A DNA stretch of 33,659 bases from DASXSB01 sp036506275 (GTDB lineage Bacteria > Methylomirabilota > Methylomirabilia > Rokubacteriales > CSP1-6), in assembly GCA_036506275.1 (NCBI GenBank), contig DASXSB010000125.1:1-33659 (forward strand), given 5' to 3'. The position numbers were made by a program, and so were the translations under genes. Below, piece after piece: positions 1 through 6,088 of the stretch (position 1 is its first letter; each line of letters opens with the position of its first letter). Under the pieces are notes generated by a model. The model was not told the DNA's origin. It did no database searches and saw nothing but the letters and a program-made list of their open reading frames with translations.

Positions 1-732
1 TTCCTTGAATTCCTCGCGCAGATGCTCGGTGGCGGCGGTCGGCAGCTCGGGCCCGAGGCCGCTCGCGGACGCCATGAAGTCGATGGCCTCCGCGGAGAGT
101 CCCGCCGTCTCGCAGAGTTGCTGGAGCGACTGCTGATCGAGCGTGCGCAGCGCCGGACTCGTGAGCGTTTCCGCCGAGAGCTCCGCCTTCTCGGCGTCGC
201 TCAATTCTTTCAAGCGGCGCACCACGGAGTCGGCCCACAGGTCGTCCGGAGTTTTTTCTTTCTCAGCGCCCTGGAGGTCGTAGAGCGTGGCGAGCGCGCG
301 CACGTTCTTGATCCGCTCGCGGCGTCCGCGCAGGTGAAAGAACGCGTCCGGATTCGACTGCACGAACGGACGCAGCGAGAGCCCCATTTCCTTCACGTAG
401 TGGCGCGTGAGCTCGTGACGCTCGGGGATGCGCATCGCGCCCGCTTCGCCGTAGAGGCCGCCCTCGAACCGCAGCGTGCGAGCGCGCCCGCCCACGTGTC
501 GCGTCTCCGCTTCGAGGATGGTGACGCGGTGGCCGCGCTGCTCGAGCTCGTAGGCGGCGCAGAGACCGGCGAGCCCGGCGCCGAGCACGACGACGTGGAC
601 CGGCCGCGCCGGCTGCGCGATGGCGCGAAGGTCGTCGAGGAGCGACGTCCCGAGCGCCGCGCCCGTGGCGAGCCCGGCCCGGCGCAGGAACTGCCGCCGG
701 GAGAGCTCGCCCACGAGCGCCGCGCCCGGCAT
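1..732 (-). CDS. FAD-dependent amine oxidase, Tat-exported (partial)
   Basis: The 5' 244 codons of a flavin amine-oxidase-type oxidoreductase; the gene continues past the left edge. The N-terminus has a twin-arginine signal (SRRQFLRRAGLATGAALG, about residues 10-27), so the protein is probably exported folded with FAD bound. At about residues 47-76 there is a classic dinucleotide-binding beta-alpha-beta motif (VVLGAGLAGLCAAYELEQRG) ending in an acidic residue (ILEAE), then the GGRARTLR segment typical of monoamine/L-amino-acid oxidases. The substrate cannot be read from this fragment. The ATG at 732 follows the stop of the NIPSNAP gene by two bases, with a GGA immediately upstream, so the two genes are co-transcribed and probably translationally coupled. 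The family call is firm; the substrate is unknown. Confidence 0.88.
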   Translation of the reverse strand, partial: MPGAALVGELSRRQFLRRAGLATGAALGTSLLDDLRAIAQPARPVHVVVLGAGLAGLCAAYELEQRGHRVTILEAETRHVGGRARTLRFEGGLYGEAGAMRIPERHELTRHYVKEMGLSLRPFVQSNPDAFFHLRGRRERIKNVRALATLYDLQGAEKEKTPDDLWADSVVRRLKELSDAEKAELSAETLTSPALRTLDQQSLQQLCETAGLSAEAIDFMASASGLGPELPTAATEHLREEFKE

Positions 733-734
733 TC

Positions 735-1352
735 CTACTGCAGCGGCGAGAACGAGGCAGGCAGGACGATCTTCGTCTCCTGCGTCAGGAGCCGATCGCT
801 GCCGCCCGGAGGCGGCCAGATGCCTTTCTCGCGCGCCTCCGCGCGGATCTTCATGCGCTGGTCGAGGCTCGAGTACGCCCAGATGTGGACGAAGCCGTTG
901 GCCTTCCCGAACTCGACCCCGCCCGCGAGAACGACCGGGGACAGCTTCATCCGCTCCGGGAGCTTCGCCTCCCAGCCGGCGGCTGTGTCTGGGAGCGTTC
1001 CCGACTTCAGCGTGTAGTAGCGCAGCTCGAAGATCGGCCCGATGTTACCGGGACGGGCCTCGGGCACGAACGAGAACGGCACCACGATCTCCGACCGCAT
1101 CTCGCGCACGAAGTCGCGGATCTTCGGCGGCCAGTTGGCGTCTTTGGCGGCCTCGCCGCGGATACGGGCGCGCTCGGCGAGATCACGGTAGCTCCACACG
1201 TGGATGATCTCGTTCAGCGGACCGATCTCCGTGTGCCAGAAGGCCGTGAGCTCCGAATACTTCTTGCGGTACTGGTAGGCGTCGCCGAAGCGCTTCTCCA
1301 CCTCGGCGAGGCTGCCCGGCGCGATGCGGTAGGTCCGGATCTCGTAGATCAC
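735..1352 (-). CDS. NIPSNAP family protein
   Basis: 205-aa protein with two NIPSNAP (ferredoxin-like dimeric alpha-beta barrel) repeats. Each repeat opens with a YEIRTYRI / FELRYYTL strand and ends with a tryptophan-containing HVWSYRDL / HIWAYSSL segment followed by a WPP motif. NIPSNAP proteins are small proteins of poorly defined biochemical role. I chose the GTG at 1352 because an AAAGGAG ribosome-binding site lies 7 bases upstream and the conserved domain starts at once; longer in-frame starts add only non-conserved, arginine-rich residues. It is the first gene of a two-gene minus-strand operon with the amine oxidase two bases downstream, so it may act with that oxidase (inference from spacing). 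Confidence 0.9.
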   Translation of the reverse strand: MIYEIRTYRIAPGSLAEVEKRFGDAYQYRKKYSELTAFWHTEIGPLNEIIHVWSYRDLAERARIRGEAAKDANWPPKIRDFVREMRSEIVVPFSFVPEARPGNIGPIFELRYYTLKSGTLPDTAAGWEAKLPERMKLSPVVLAGGVEFGKANGFVHIWAYSSLDQRMKIRAEAREKGIWPPPGGSDRLLTQETKIVLPASFSPLQ

Positions 1353-1468
1353 TGTGGACTCCTTTCGCTGTTGAGAGGTCCGCGAAGTGCGACGCGCTGA
1401 GGTTCTATCACACTCACGTCCGAGTTTCTCTTCCGGCGCGAGTCTGGCCCGACCGCCCGCCCGACCGG

Positions 1469-1486
1469 ACAACGCGAAAACGTTGT
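1469..1486. promoter_or_regulatory. Inverted repeat, possible operator
   Basis: ACAACG and CGTTGT form a perfect 6-bp inverted repeat around the spacer CGAAAA. It lies about 120 bp upstream of the NIPSNAP start in an AT-rich island. No regulator is identified; operator function is only suggested by position. Confidence 0.25.
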
Positions 1487-1599
1487 TAACATGCGATCTT
1501 CCCGCGCAGGAGCCGGCCTGTGTGGGCGTGTCGCCCCTGTTTACGTTTGCGTTACGGCCCTCGCGGCGGCGCACCGTCCGCGCGAACGCGGACCTCCCG

Positions 1600-1614
1600 C
1601 CTCGCTAGGCGAGG
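1600..1614. other. Small hairpin CCTCGC-TAG-GCGAGG
   Basis: Perfect 6-bp stem with a 3-base loop in the divergent intergenic region, with no T-tract on either side. It directly precedes the first TACCGAT element. Function unknown. Confidence 0.25.
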
Positions 1615-1620
1615 TGAATC

Positions 1621-1779
1621 CTACCGATAAGCCGGGCCTGGGCCGGCCACTTTTGTCGATTTTCGCCCTGACGCACGCGATCGATACGCGCGTTTACACC
1701 GCGGACGGCGGAGTACATCGGTAGGACCGTCGGTGGATGTTACGAACTCGAGCCAAAGAGCCATCCTCGGTACCGATAG
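1621..1779. promoter_or_regulatory. Three TACCGAT elements, putative activator sites (UAS)
   Basis: CTACCGAT at 1621-1628, its reverse complement ATCGGTAG at 1717-1724, and a 10-bp palindrome TCGGTACCGA at 1767-1776 that continues as TACCGATAG. They sit roughly 70-220 bp upstream of the transcription start expected from the sigma-54-type promoter at 1819-1834, the usual range for enhancer-binding activators. Binding by the activator encoded next door is inferred, not shown. Confidence 0.45.
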
Positions 1780-1818
1780 TCGCGCCCTAAACCCTTGATG
1801 TGTTGCACTTCTCAGCTA

Positions 1819-1834
1819 TGGCACGCAACGTGCT
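1819..1834 (+). promoter_or_regulatory. Sigma-54 (-24/-12) promoter
   Basis: TGGCACG-CAAC-GTGCT matches the sigma-54 consensus TGGCACG-N4-TTGC(A/T) at 11 of 12 defined positions, with the diagnostic GG-N10-GC spacing. The predicted transcription start is near 1845, just before the ATG at 1854 of the sigma-54 activator. This suggests autoregulation with a very short leader. Confidence 0.6.
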
Positions 1835-1853
1835 TTTCACCGCGCTGACTTCA

Positions 1854-3239
1854 ATGACCCCGCCTAATGCTGCGCCAGCGGACGATCTCGTCGACGCGGT
1901 GCTCGATACGTTCCCGGATGGCCTGTGCCTCCTTACGCCCACCGGGATCGTGCTCAAGAGCAATCAGATCGCCGCTCGCTTTTTCGGCCTCGACCCCCAC
2001 GAGCTCACGGGACGTCCACTCGACGCCGTAGCGGCTCTCCCGTCCGTCGGTCCCGGGTTCATACCGGAAGTGGTTGCAAGCGGCGCCGTGGCGAGCATGG
2101 TGGCCGAGCTCCACGAGGGACGCCGGGTGCTGATGTCGGCACGGCCGATCTTCTCCCGGTCCGGCGAGCCCCTGCACGTGGTGCTCGTGCTCCGAGACGT
2201 CAGCAGCATGAGCAGGCTCGTGGCGCGGGTGCACGAGACCGCGCCCACGCAAGCGAACGCGTGGAGCGACATGCGGCACGGGGTGGGCAGCGAATTCGGG
2301 GCGTCGTGGGTGGCCGCGAGCGGCGTGATGAAGGCCGTGTACGCGCGCGCGGTGGAATGCGCGGAGACGAACTCGCCGGTGCTGGTTCTCGGCGAGACGG
2401 GCACGGGGAAGAACCTCATCGCCCGCTTGATCCACGCGCGATCGAAACGGAACGCGGGGCCGTTCCACGAGGTGAACTGCGGCGCCTTCCCGGAGACGCT
2501 GATCGAGGCCGAGCTGTTTGGCTATACACGCGGCGCGTTCACCGGCGCCGATACGCGCGGTAAGCCGGGCATGCTGGGAGTCGCGCACGGGGGAACTCTG
2601 GTCCTCGACGAGATCGCCGAGCTTCCCGTCGCCCTCCAGGTGAAGCTCCTGCGCTTCCTGGACGTCGGCGAGATCTGGCCCATCGGAGCGAGTCGGGCTC
2701 GGCAGCTGGACGTCCGCATCATCGCTGCCACGAACACCAATCTCAACTGCGCGATGGACGCCGGACGATTCCGATCCGATCTCTTCTATCGCCTCAACGT
2801 CCTCACCATCCACATGCCACCGTTGCGTGAGCATCCCGAGGATCTTCCCGCTCTCGTTGACATGATGGTGGCGACCCTGGAGCATCGCCTCGGACGACGT
2901 CGGCGGTTTTCGCCGGAGGCGCTGACGGCGCTCGCCGCGTACTCCTTCCCCGGCAACGTGCGGGAGCTGTGGAACATCGTGGAGCGTGTCGTGATCACGA
3001 CGAAGCGACCGGTCGTGGAGGCCGACGACCTGCCCCCCGAGATCACGGAAGCGGTGGGGGCGTCTCTGCGCGCGGAGCCGATCGGCAAGAGCTTGAAGGA
3101 GGTCCTCCGCCGCGTGGAGGCTTCGCTCGTGCGGGACGCGCTCGCGCGGTACGGGACGCAGAGCCGCGCCGCCAAGCACCTGGGCGTGGGTCAGGCCACC
3201 ATCGCGAGGAAAGCCAAGGAATACCGCCTCGGCGACTGA
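1854..3239 (+). CDS. Sigma-54-dependent transcriptional activator (PAS-AAA+-HTH)
   Basis: 461-aa enhancer-binding protein. An N-terminal PAS-like sensor (about residues 10-120) replaces a receiver domain, so it probably responds to a ligand or redox cue rather than phosphotransfer. The AAA+ domain (about 145-375) shows Walker A GETGTGKN near residue 180, the sigma-54-contacting loop GAFTGA near residue 226, a Walker B segment GGTLVLDEIAEL, and the SFPGNVREL motif. The C-terminus (about 425-460) is a Fis/TyrR-type helix-turn-helix (SRAAKHLGVGQATIARKAKE). The ATG at 1854 is chosen because a sigma-54 promoter occupies 1819-1834, upstream of it and inside the longest reading frame (which opens at 1800). 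No clear ribosome-binding site precedes it, so a later start is possible. It lies directly upstream of the Tad pilus genes on the same strand and is their likely activator (inference). Confidence 0.9.
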   Translation: MTPPNAAPADDLVDAVLDTFPDGLCLLTPTGIVLKSNQIAARFFGLDPHELTGRPLDAVAALPSVGPGFIPEVVASGAVASMVAELHEGRRVLMSARPIFSRSGEPLHVVLVLRDVSSMSRLVARVHETAPTQANAWSDMRHGVGSEFGASWVAASGVMKAVYARAVECAETNSPVLVLGETGTGKNLIARLIHARSKRNAGPFHEVNCGAFPETLIEAELFGYTRGAFTGADTRGKPGMLGVAHGGTLVLDEIAELPVALQVKLLRFLDVGEIWPIGASRARQLDVRIIAATNTNLNCAMDAGRFRSDLFYRLNVLTIHMPPLREHPEDLPALVDMMVATLEHRLGRRRRFSPEALTALAAYSFPGNVRELWNIVERVVITTKRPVVEADDLPPEITEAVGASLRAEPIGKSLKEVLRRVEASLVRDALARYGTQSRAAKHLGVGQATIARKAKEYRLGD

Positions 3240-3579
3240 CGGGACCGTCGGCGCTATCCGCTTGCCCCCCTCTCCCGATTCATTTCTGGATCGACATCGC
3301 CAGGCCCGCAGAACTATCGGTTAGACCAACCTTTAGGTCGCAGTACGCGCGTCACGGCGTACCCAAGGCCTTCTCCTCCCATCCGACGTTGAATAACGAC
3401 GGGACCCGGCATCACCGGCCCCAGCGCCGCCGCCGTGCTGGATAAGCGTGCGTCAGCGCATGCCGTTCGCAACGCGGTCGCGTCCGCGTCCCAGCTTGGT
3501 CTGCTTCGTGCAACCTGCCCGCCCCCGTGAAGGTTTGGCGGAACCGTGCCGACGTGAACCCGAGCGCGAGAGCGGAACG
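3240..3579. other. Intergenic leader, about 340 bp, no gene
   Basis: No credible ORF. The minus-strand frame at 3314-3586 has no ribosome-binding site and no recognisable domain. The stretch contains an ATCGGTTAG at 3316-3324, a one-base-insertion variant of the element upstream of the activator gene, and a weak -24/-12-like sequence at 3497-3512. It probably carries the promoter for the small gene and pilus operon that follow. Confidence 0.5.
3497..3512 (+). promoter_or_regulatory. Weak sigma-54-like promoter candidate for the pilus operon
   Basis: TGGTCTG then, after CTTC, GTGCA keeps the GG-N10-GC spacing of sigma-54 promoters. The -24 box matches only 4 of 7 positions and the -12 box 4 of 5. 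It lies about 57 bp before the expected transcript end of the leader of the 3580 gene, with a TACCGAT-like site about 180 bp further upstream. Reported as a candidate only. Confidence 0.3.
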
Positions 3580-3837
3580 ATGACACAAGACAACCACGCG
3601 AACGGATGTGTGCTGATGGTCCATCTCGCGCCGACGCACCAGGGGCTCGGCGACGTCGGCCGAGCGCTGGAGCCGCTCGGTATCCCGTACGAGGTGCTCG
3701 AGAGCGGACGCCAGCTGCGGTGGGCGCCCACGCTCGTCCTCCGGGTACCGCCGGACCGCCTGGAAGAGGCGGTCCTGGCGCTGGAGCTCAAAGGGTTTCC
3801 GCACGTGCTGGCGTATCAGTCGGAGCGCCCCGTCTGA
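3580..3837 (+). CDS. Small conserved-looking hypothetical protein (85 aa)
   Basis: 85-aa soluble protein of unknown function, without signal peptide or membrane segment. Predicted strand-helix-strand-strand-helix-strand order (VLMVHLA, a helix through GLGDVGRALEPL, PYEVLES, TLVLRVP, a helix through DRLEEAVLALELKG, HVLAYQS) suggests a ferredoxin-like/ACT-like fold; this is my reading and not a family match. The ATG at 3580 follows a weak AGCGGA site; upstream in-frame starts add arginine-rich residues. It lies between the sigma-54 activator and the pilin gene, so a regulatory or sensory role near the pilus locus is possible. It may be transcribed with the pilus genes or as a separate unit, because hairpins separate it from the pilin. 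Confidence 0.6.
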   Translation: MTQDNHANGCVLMVHLAPTHQGLGDVGRALEPLGIPYEVLESGRQLRWAPTLVLRVPPDRLEEAVLALELKGFPHVLAYQSERPV

Positions 3838-3876
3838 CGTCGCGGACGGCGCTCGGCAGACGACCTCGGGCTAACA

Positions 3877-3921
3877 GGCGGCTCGCTCCCGGGGTGGAAG
3901 AGGTGTGGGTGGCGAGCCGCC
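3877..3921 (+). other. Long-range inverted repeat in the pilin leader
   Basis: GGCGGCTCGC (3877-3886) and GCGAGCCGCC (3912-3921) are perfect 10-bp inverted arms separated by 25 bases. The element lies between the small hypothetical gene and the pilin gene and would form a stable stem in the RNA. There is no T-tract, so a leader structure, attenuator or mRNA-stability element is as likely as a terminator. Confidence 0.5.
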
Positions 3922-3924
3922 GAA

Positions 3925-3942
3925 ACGGGCCATAGGGCCCGT
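3925..3942 (+). other. Hairpin upstream of pilin ribosome-binding site
   Basis: ACGGGCC-ATAG-GGCCCGT is a perfect 7-bp stem with a tetraloop, only a few bases before the GGGAGGAG ribosome-binding site of the pilin gene. No T-tract follows. It may mark a processed 5' end of pilin mRNA or modulate translation. Confidence 0.45.
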
Positions 3943-3960
3943 AACAGGGAGGAGACGGAG

Positions 3961-4176
3961 ATGGTGATGATGCTCAGCTACATGCTCGACAGGCTGCTGG
4001 CGCCGCTGCGCAACGAGCGCGGTGTCGTCTCGGTGGAGTGGATCATCCTCGCGATCGTCATCATGGTGGCGATCGTGGCGGCCTTCGCGCCGACGCTGCA
4101 GACGGCGCTCACCAACGGTGTCACCGCCGTGAGCAACGCGCTCACAACGCAGGCGGGCAACGCCGCTGGATCGTAG
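3961..4176 (+). CDS. flp: Flp family type IVb pilin
   Basis: 71-aa prepilin. A short basic leader ends in Gly21, followed by VVSVEW and a hydrophobic stretch (IILAIVIMVAIVAAF). Gly at the processing site and Glu at +5 (E26) of the mature chain are the hallmarks of Flp-type prepilins cut by a TadV/CpaA peptidase. The mature pilin is about 50 residues, ending in a small, Ala/Thr/Asn-rich tail (QTALTNGVTAVSNALTTQAGN). A strong ribosome-binding site (GGGAGGAG) precedes ATG 3961. It heads the Tad pilus operon and is the presumed major subunit. A 17-bp hairpin directly after the gene fits higher expression of this gene than of those downstream. Confidence 0.92.
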   Translation: MVMMLSYMLDRLLAPLRNERGVVSVEWIILAIVIMVAIVAAFAPTLQTALTNGVTAVSNALTTQAGNAAGS

Positions 4177-4195
4177 GACCCGGTCGTAAGCGAAG

Positions 4196-4232
4196 CGGGT
4201 GGCCGGAGCGCGTCTCGCGCCCCGGCCGCCCG
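4196..4232 (+). terminator. Strong stem-loop between pilin and tadE (partial terminator or mRNA stabiliser)
   Basis: The arms 4196-4212 and 4216-4232 pair over 17 positions with one G-U and one A-C mismatch around a TCT loop. There is no T-tract, and the downstream genes must still be transcribed. The likely role is stabilising the upstream pilin mRNA or partial termination (inference). Confidence 0.6.
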
Positions 4233-4257
4233 GTCGAATTCGTTACGGAGGCAGATC

Positions 4258-4659
4258 ATGCGAGGTGTGGTGAAAAGCGAGCGCGGGACGTCGAGCATCG
4301 AGTTCCTGTTGATCGCTCCGTTCTTGCTCTTCATCCTCTTCGCGAGCGTGGAGCTCAGCCGCGCATGGTTCACGATGAATCTGATGACCACGGCCGCGCG
4401 CGAGGCCGTCAGGGCCGGCGTGGTGGCGGCGCCTACCAACGTGACGGCCGCCGGCAACGCCCGCCTGACCCAGATCTTGGCGGCATCGCCATCGACAGCG
4501 GGCTGGACGGGCGGCGTGACCTGTAGCGCCAACCCCTGCGCGCCCGACGCGGTAGTCACCGCGACCGTCTCATTGAATTTCACAACCGTGGTGCCCAATC
4601 TGCTGCCGATGCTGAACCCGATCGTGCTGCAGCAGACGGCGAGCATGCGTTACGAATAG
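4258..4659 (+). CDS. tadE: TadE-like minor pseudopilin
   Basis: 133-aa TadE-family protein. After a 10-residue basic leader ending SERG comes TSSIEFLLIAPFLLFILFASVELSR: Gly10 and Glu at +5 (E15) form a prepilin-peptidase site, followed by the TadE transmembrane helix. The segment MTTAAREAVRAGVVA is the conserved TadE helix after the membrane span. TadE and TadF are pseudopilins needed for Flp pilus biogenesis. A GGAG ribosome-binding site sits 7-10 bases before ATG 4258. The C-terminal half is periplasmic with one cysteine pair (SANPCAPD region). It lies just after the strong hairpin and 12 bases before cpaB. Confidence 0.88.
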   Translation: MRGVVKSERGTSSIEFLLIAPFLLFILFASVELSRAWFTMNLMTTAAREAVRAGVVAAPTNVTAAGNARLTQILAASPSTAGWTGGVTCSANPCAPDAVVTATVSLNFTTVVPNLLPMLNPIVLQQTASMRYE

Positions 4660-4671
4660 CGGAGAACCCAA

Positions 4672-5571
4672 ATGCGACGACGCTTCGTCCTCGTTCTGAT
4701 CCTGGCTTCCGTGGTCGGACTGCTCGCGAGCTTCCTCGTGTACCGCGTGTTGAGCGAGGTGGCAGCGGCGGCGCGGCCGGACAGGTCTTCGATCGTGGTG
4801 GCGGCCGTGAACATGGGGATGGCCGACACCATCACGAGCGAGCACGTCAAGCTCGTGCCCTGGCCCAACTCTTCCATCCCGTCTGGCGCCATACGGTCCG
4901 TGGCTGACGCCGAGAACCGAGTGGTCCGGAGCTCGATCGTGGCCGGGGAGCCGCTCCTGGACGCCAAGCTTGCCCCGCAGCTCTCGGGCCGGGGCGGGCT
5001 CATGCCGATGCTCGTGCCGGACGGCCTGCGCGGCGTCACCTTCAAGGTCGACGACGCCACCAAGGAGAGCGGCTTCGTGCTGCCGAACAGCCGGGTCGAC
5101 GTCCTCGTCAGCATGTCGAAGACCCCGGGCTCGCAGGACAGGATCTCGAAGGTGATCCTGCAGGACGTGGGCGTCCTCGCCGCCGGACAGACCGTGGAGC
5201 TACGCGACAACAAGCCGGTCACGGTCACGACCGTCACTGTCGCGCTGTCGCCCATGCAGGCCGAGCGTCTCGCGCTGGCGCAGTCGGAGGGCAAGCTCAC
5301 GCTCGCCATGCGCAACCTCCGCGACAACAAGGTCGTGGAGACCCGCGGCGTGACCTCCGCCTCGCTGCTTGCCGACTCGTCGGCGCCGGCACCGGCGCCG
5401 GTCCGGACGGCGAAGGCGCCCGCGCCCCGGCCGATGGAGGTGGGCGCGCCGCTGCCGCCGCCCAAGGTCGAAACGTACGCGATCACGGTCGTGCGCGGCG
5501 GAAAGTCGGCGGAGCACGTCTTCGTCCGCGACACGACGCAGGAATGGGTCGAGCAGACGGGCAGGAAGTGA
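4672..5571 (+). CDS. cpaB: Flp pilus assembly protein CpaB (RcpC)
   Basis: 299-aa CpaB/RcpC protein: an N-terminal membrane anchor (about residues 5-25), a SAF domain (about 41-105, IVVAAVNMGMADTITSEHV to GEPLLDAKL), and the RcpC/CpaB domain (MLVPDGLRGVTFKVDD, SRVDVLVSM, QDVGVLAAGQTVE, VALSPMQAERLALAQSEGKLTLAMR). CpaB is thought to work in the periplasm with the outer-membrane secretin. After an Ala/Pro-rich linker (about 228-262), residues 265-299 form a separate tail (AITVVRGGKSAEHVFVRD..., then EWV) that recurs at the end of the next gene's product. It is the third structural gene of the Tad operon. Confidence 0.92.
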   Translation: MRRRFVLVLILASVVGLLASFLVYRVLSEVAAAARPDRSSIVVAAVNMGMADTITSEHVKLVPWPNSSIPSGAIRSVADAENRVVRSSIVAGEPLLDAKLAPQLSGRGGLMPMLVPDGLRGVTFKVDDATKESGFVLPNSRVDVLVSMSKTPGSQDRISKVILQDVGVLAAGQTVELRDNKPVTVTTVTVALSPMQAERLALAQSEGKLTLAMRNLRDNKVVETRGVTSASLLADSSAPAPAPVRTAKAPAPRPMEVGAPLPPPKVETYAITVVRGGKSAEHVFVRDTTQEWVEQTGRK

Positions 5572-5605
5572 AGCCGTGGCCGTGAGGCCGCGAGGGGAGA
5601 GAGCG

Positions 5606-6088
5606 ATGAGAGCTGCAGCGCTCGCCGTGTTCGTGCTGGGAGCCGCGCTGGTTGCCACCGGCGCCCACGCGGCCGATAACGGGAAGGCCGGTGACACGGA
5701 CCGCATCTACGTCACCATCGACAAGACGCAGGTGGTGGAGCTGGCCACGCCTCCTACGAAGGTCTCGGTGACGAACCCCGGAATCGCGGACGTGGTCGTC
5801 ATGACGCCGACCCGCATTCTCGTGAACGGCAAGGCCACCGGGGAGACGTCGTTGCTTCTGTTCTACGGCACCAACCTCCGCCATTACGACCTCATCGTCC
5901 AACCTCCGCCGACGTTGTCGTCACGGTCGCCGCTCGTCCCGGACACGGCGTACCCGGTGGAGATCCTCCGGGCAGGGCGTCCTAGCCATCACCTGTTCGT
6001 CCGCGATGCAGAGTCGGCCTGGGTGCCGCTCGGCGGCGGCCGGCTGGAGGGCGAGGCGCTCCCAAAGAGCGAGGCACCTGTGAAGTGA
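5606..6088 (+). CDS. Exported stand-alone secretin N-domain protein (pilus assembly N-terminal domain)
   Basis: 160-aa periplasmic protein: signal peptide with predicted cleavage at AHA/AD (after residue 22), then one pilus-assembly N-terminal domain of the CpaC type (about 30-102). This is closely related to the N-terminus of the secretin encoded next; both share KVSVTNPGIADV / RVSVTNPGIADV and a LVNGKATGETSL / LLNGKTPGVTSL block. Residues 116-140 repeat the C-terminal tail of CpaB (VEILRAGRPSHHLFVRD, then AWV). It looks like a duplicated secretin N-domain fused to a CpaB tail, and could bridge CpaB and the secretin ring (inference). ATG 5606 has a GGGGAGAG ribosome-binding site. Its stop overlaps the cpaC GTG by 3 bases. 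Confidence 0.82.
   Translation: MRAAALAVFVLGAALVATGAHAADNGKAGDTDRIYVTIDKTQVVELATPPTKVSVTNPGIADVVVMTPTRILVNGKATGETSLLLFYGTNLRHYDLIVQPPPTLSSRSPLVPDTAYPVEILRAGRPSHHLFVRDAESAWVPLGGGRLEGEALPKSEAPVK

Larger units (their letters stand above)
1353..1818. other. Intergenic control region, about 470 bp, no gene
   Basis: No convincing ORF is present: frames here are arginine/proline-rich and lack ribosome-binding sites. It holds the NIPSNAP leader (minus strand), an AT-richer patch with a 6+6 inverted repeat at 1469-1486, a small hairpin at 1600-1614, and three copies of a TACCGAT element between 1621 and 1779 leading to a sigma-54-type promoter at 1819-1834. Confidence 0.7.

Noticed and set aside
1851..3179. 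442-codon minus-strand frame opposite the sigma-54 activator
   Set aside because: The plus strand encodes intact AAA+ motifs; the antisense product has no recognisable domain.
3314..3586. 90-codon minus-strand frame in the gap before the small gene
   Set aside because: No ribosome-binding site, no domain, Arg/Pro-rich composition; it overlaps likely control sequences.
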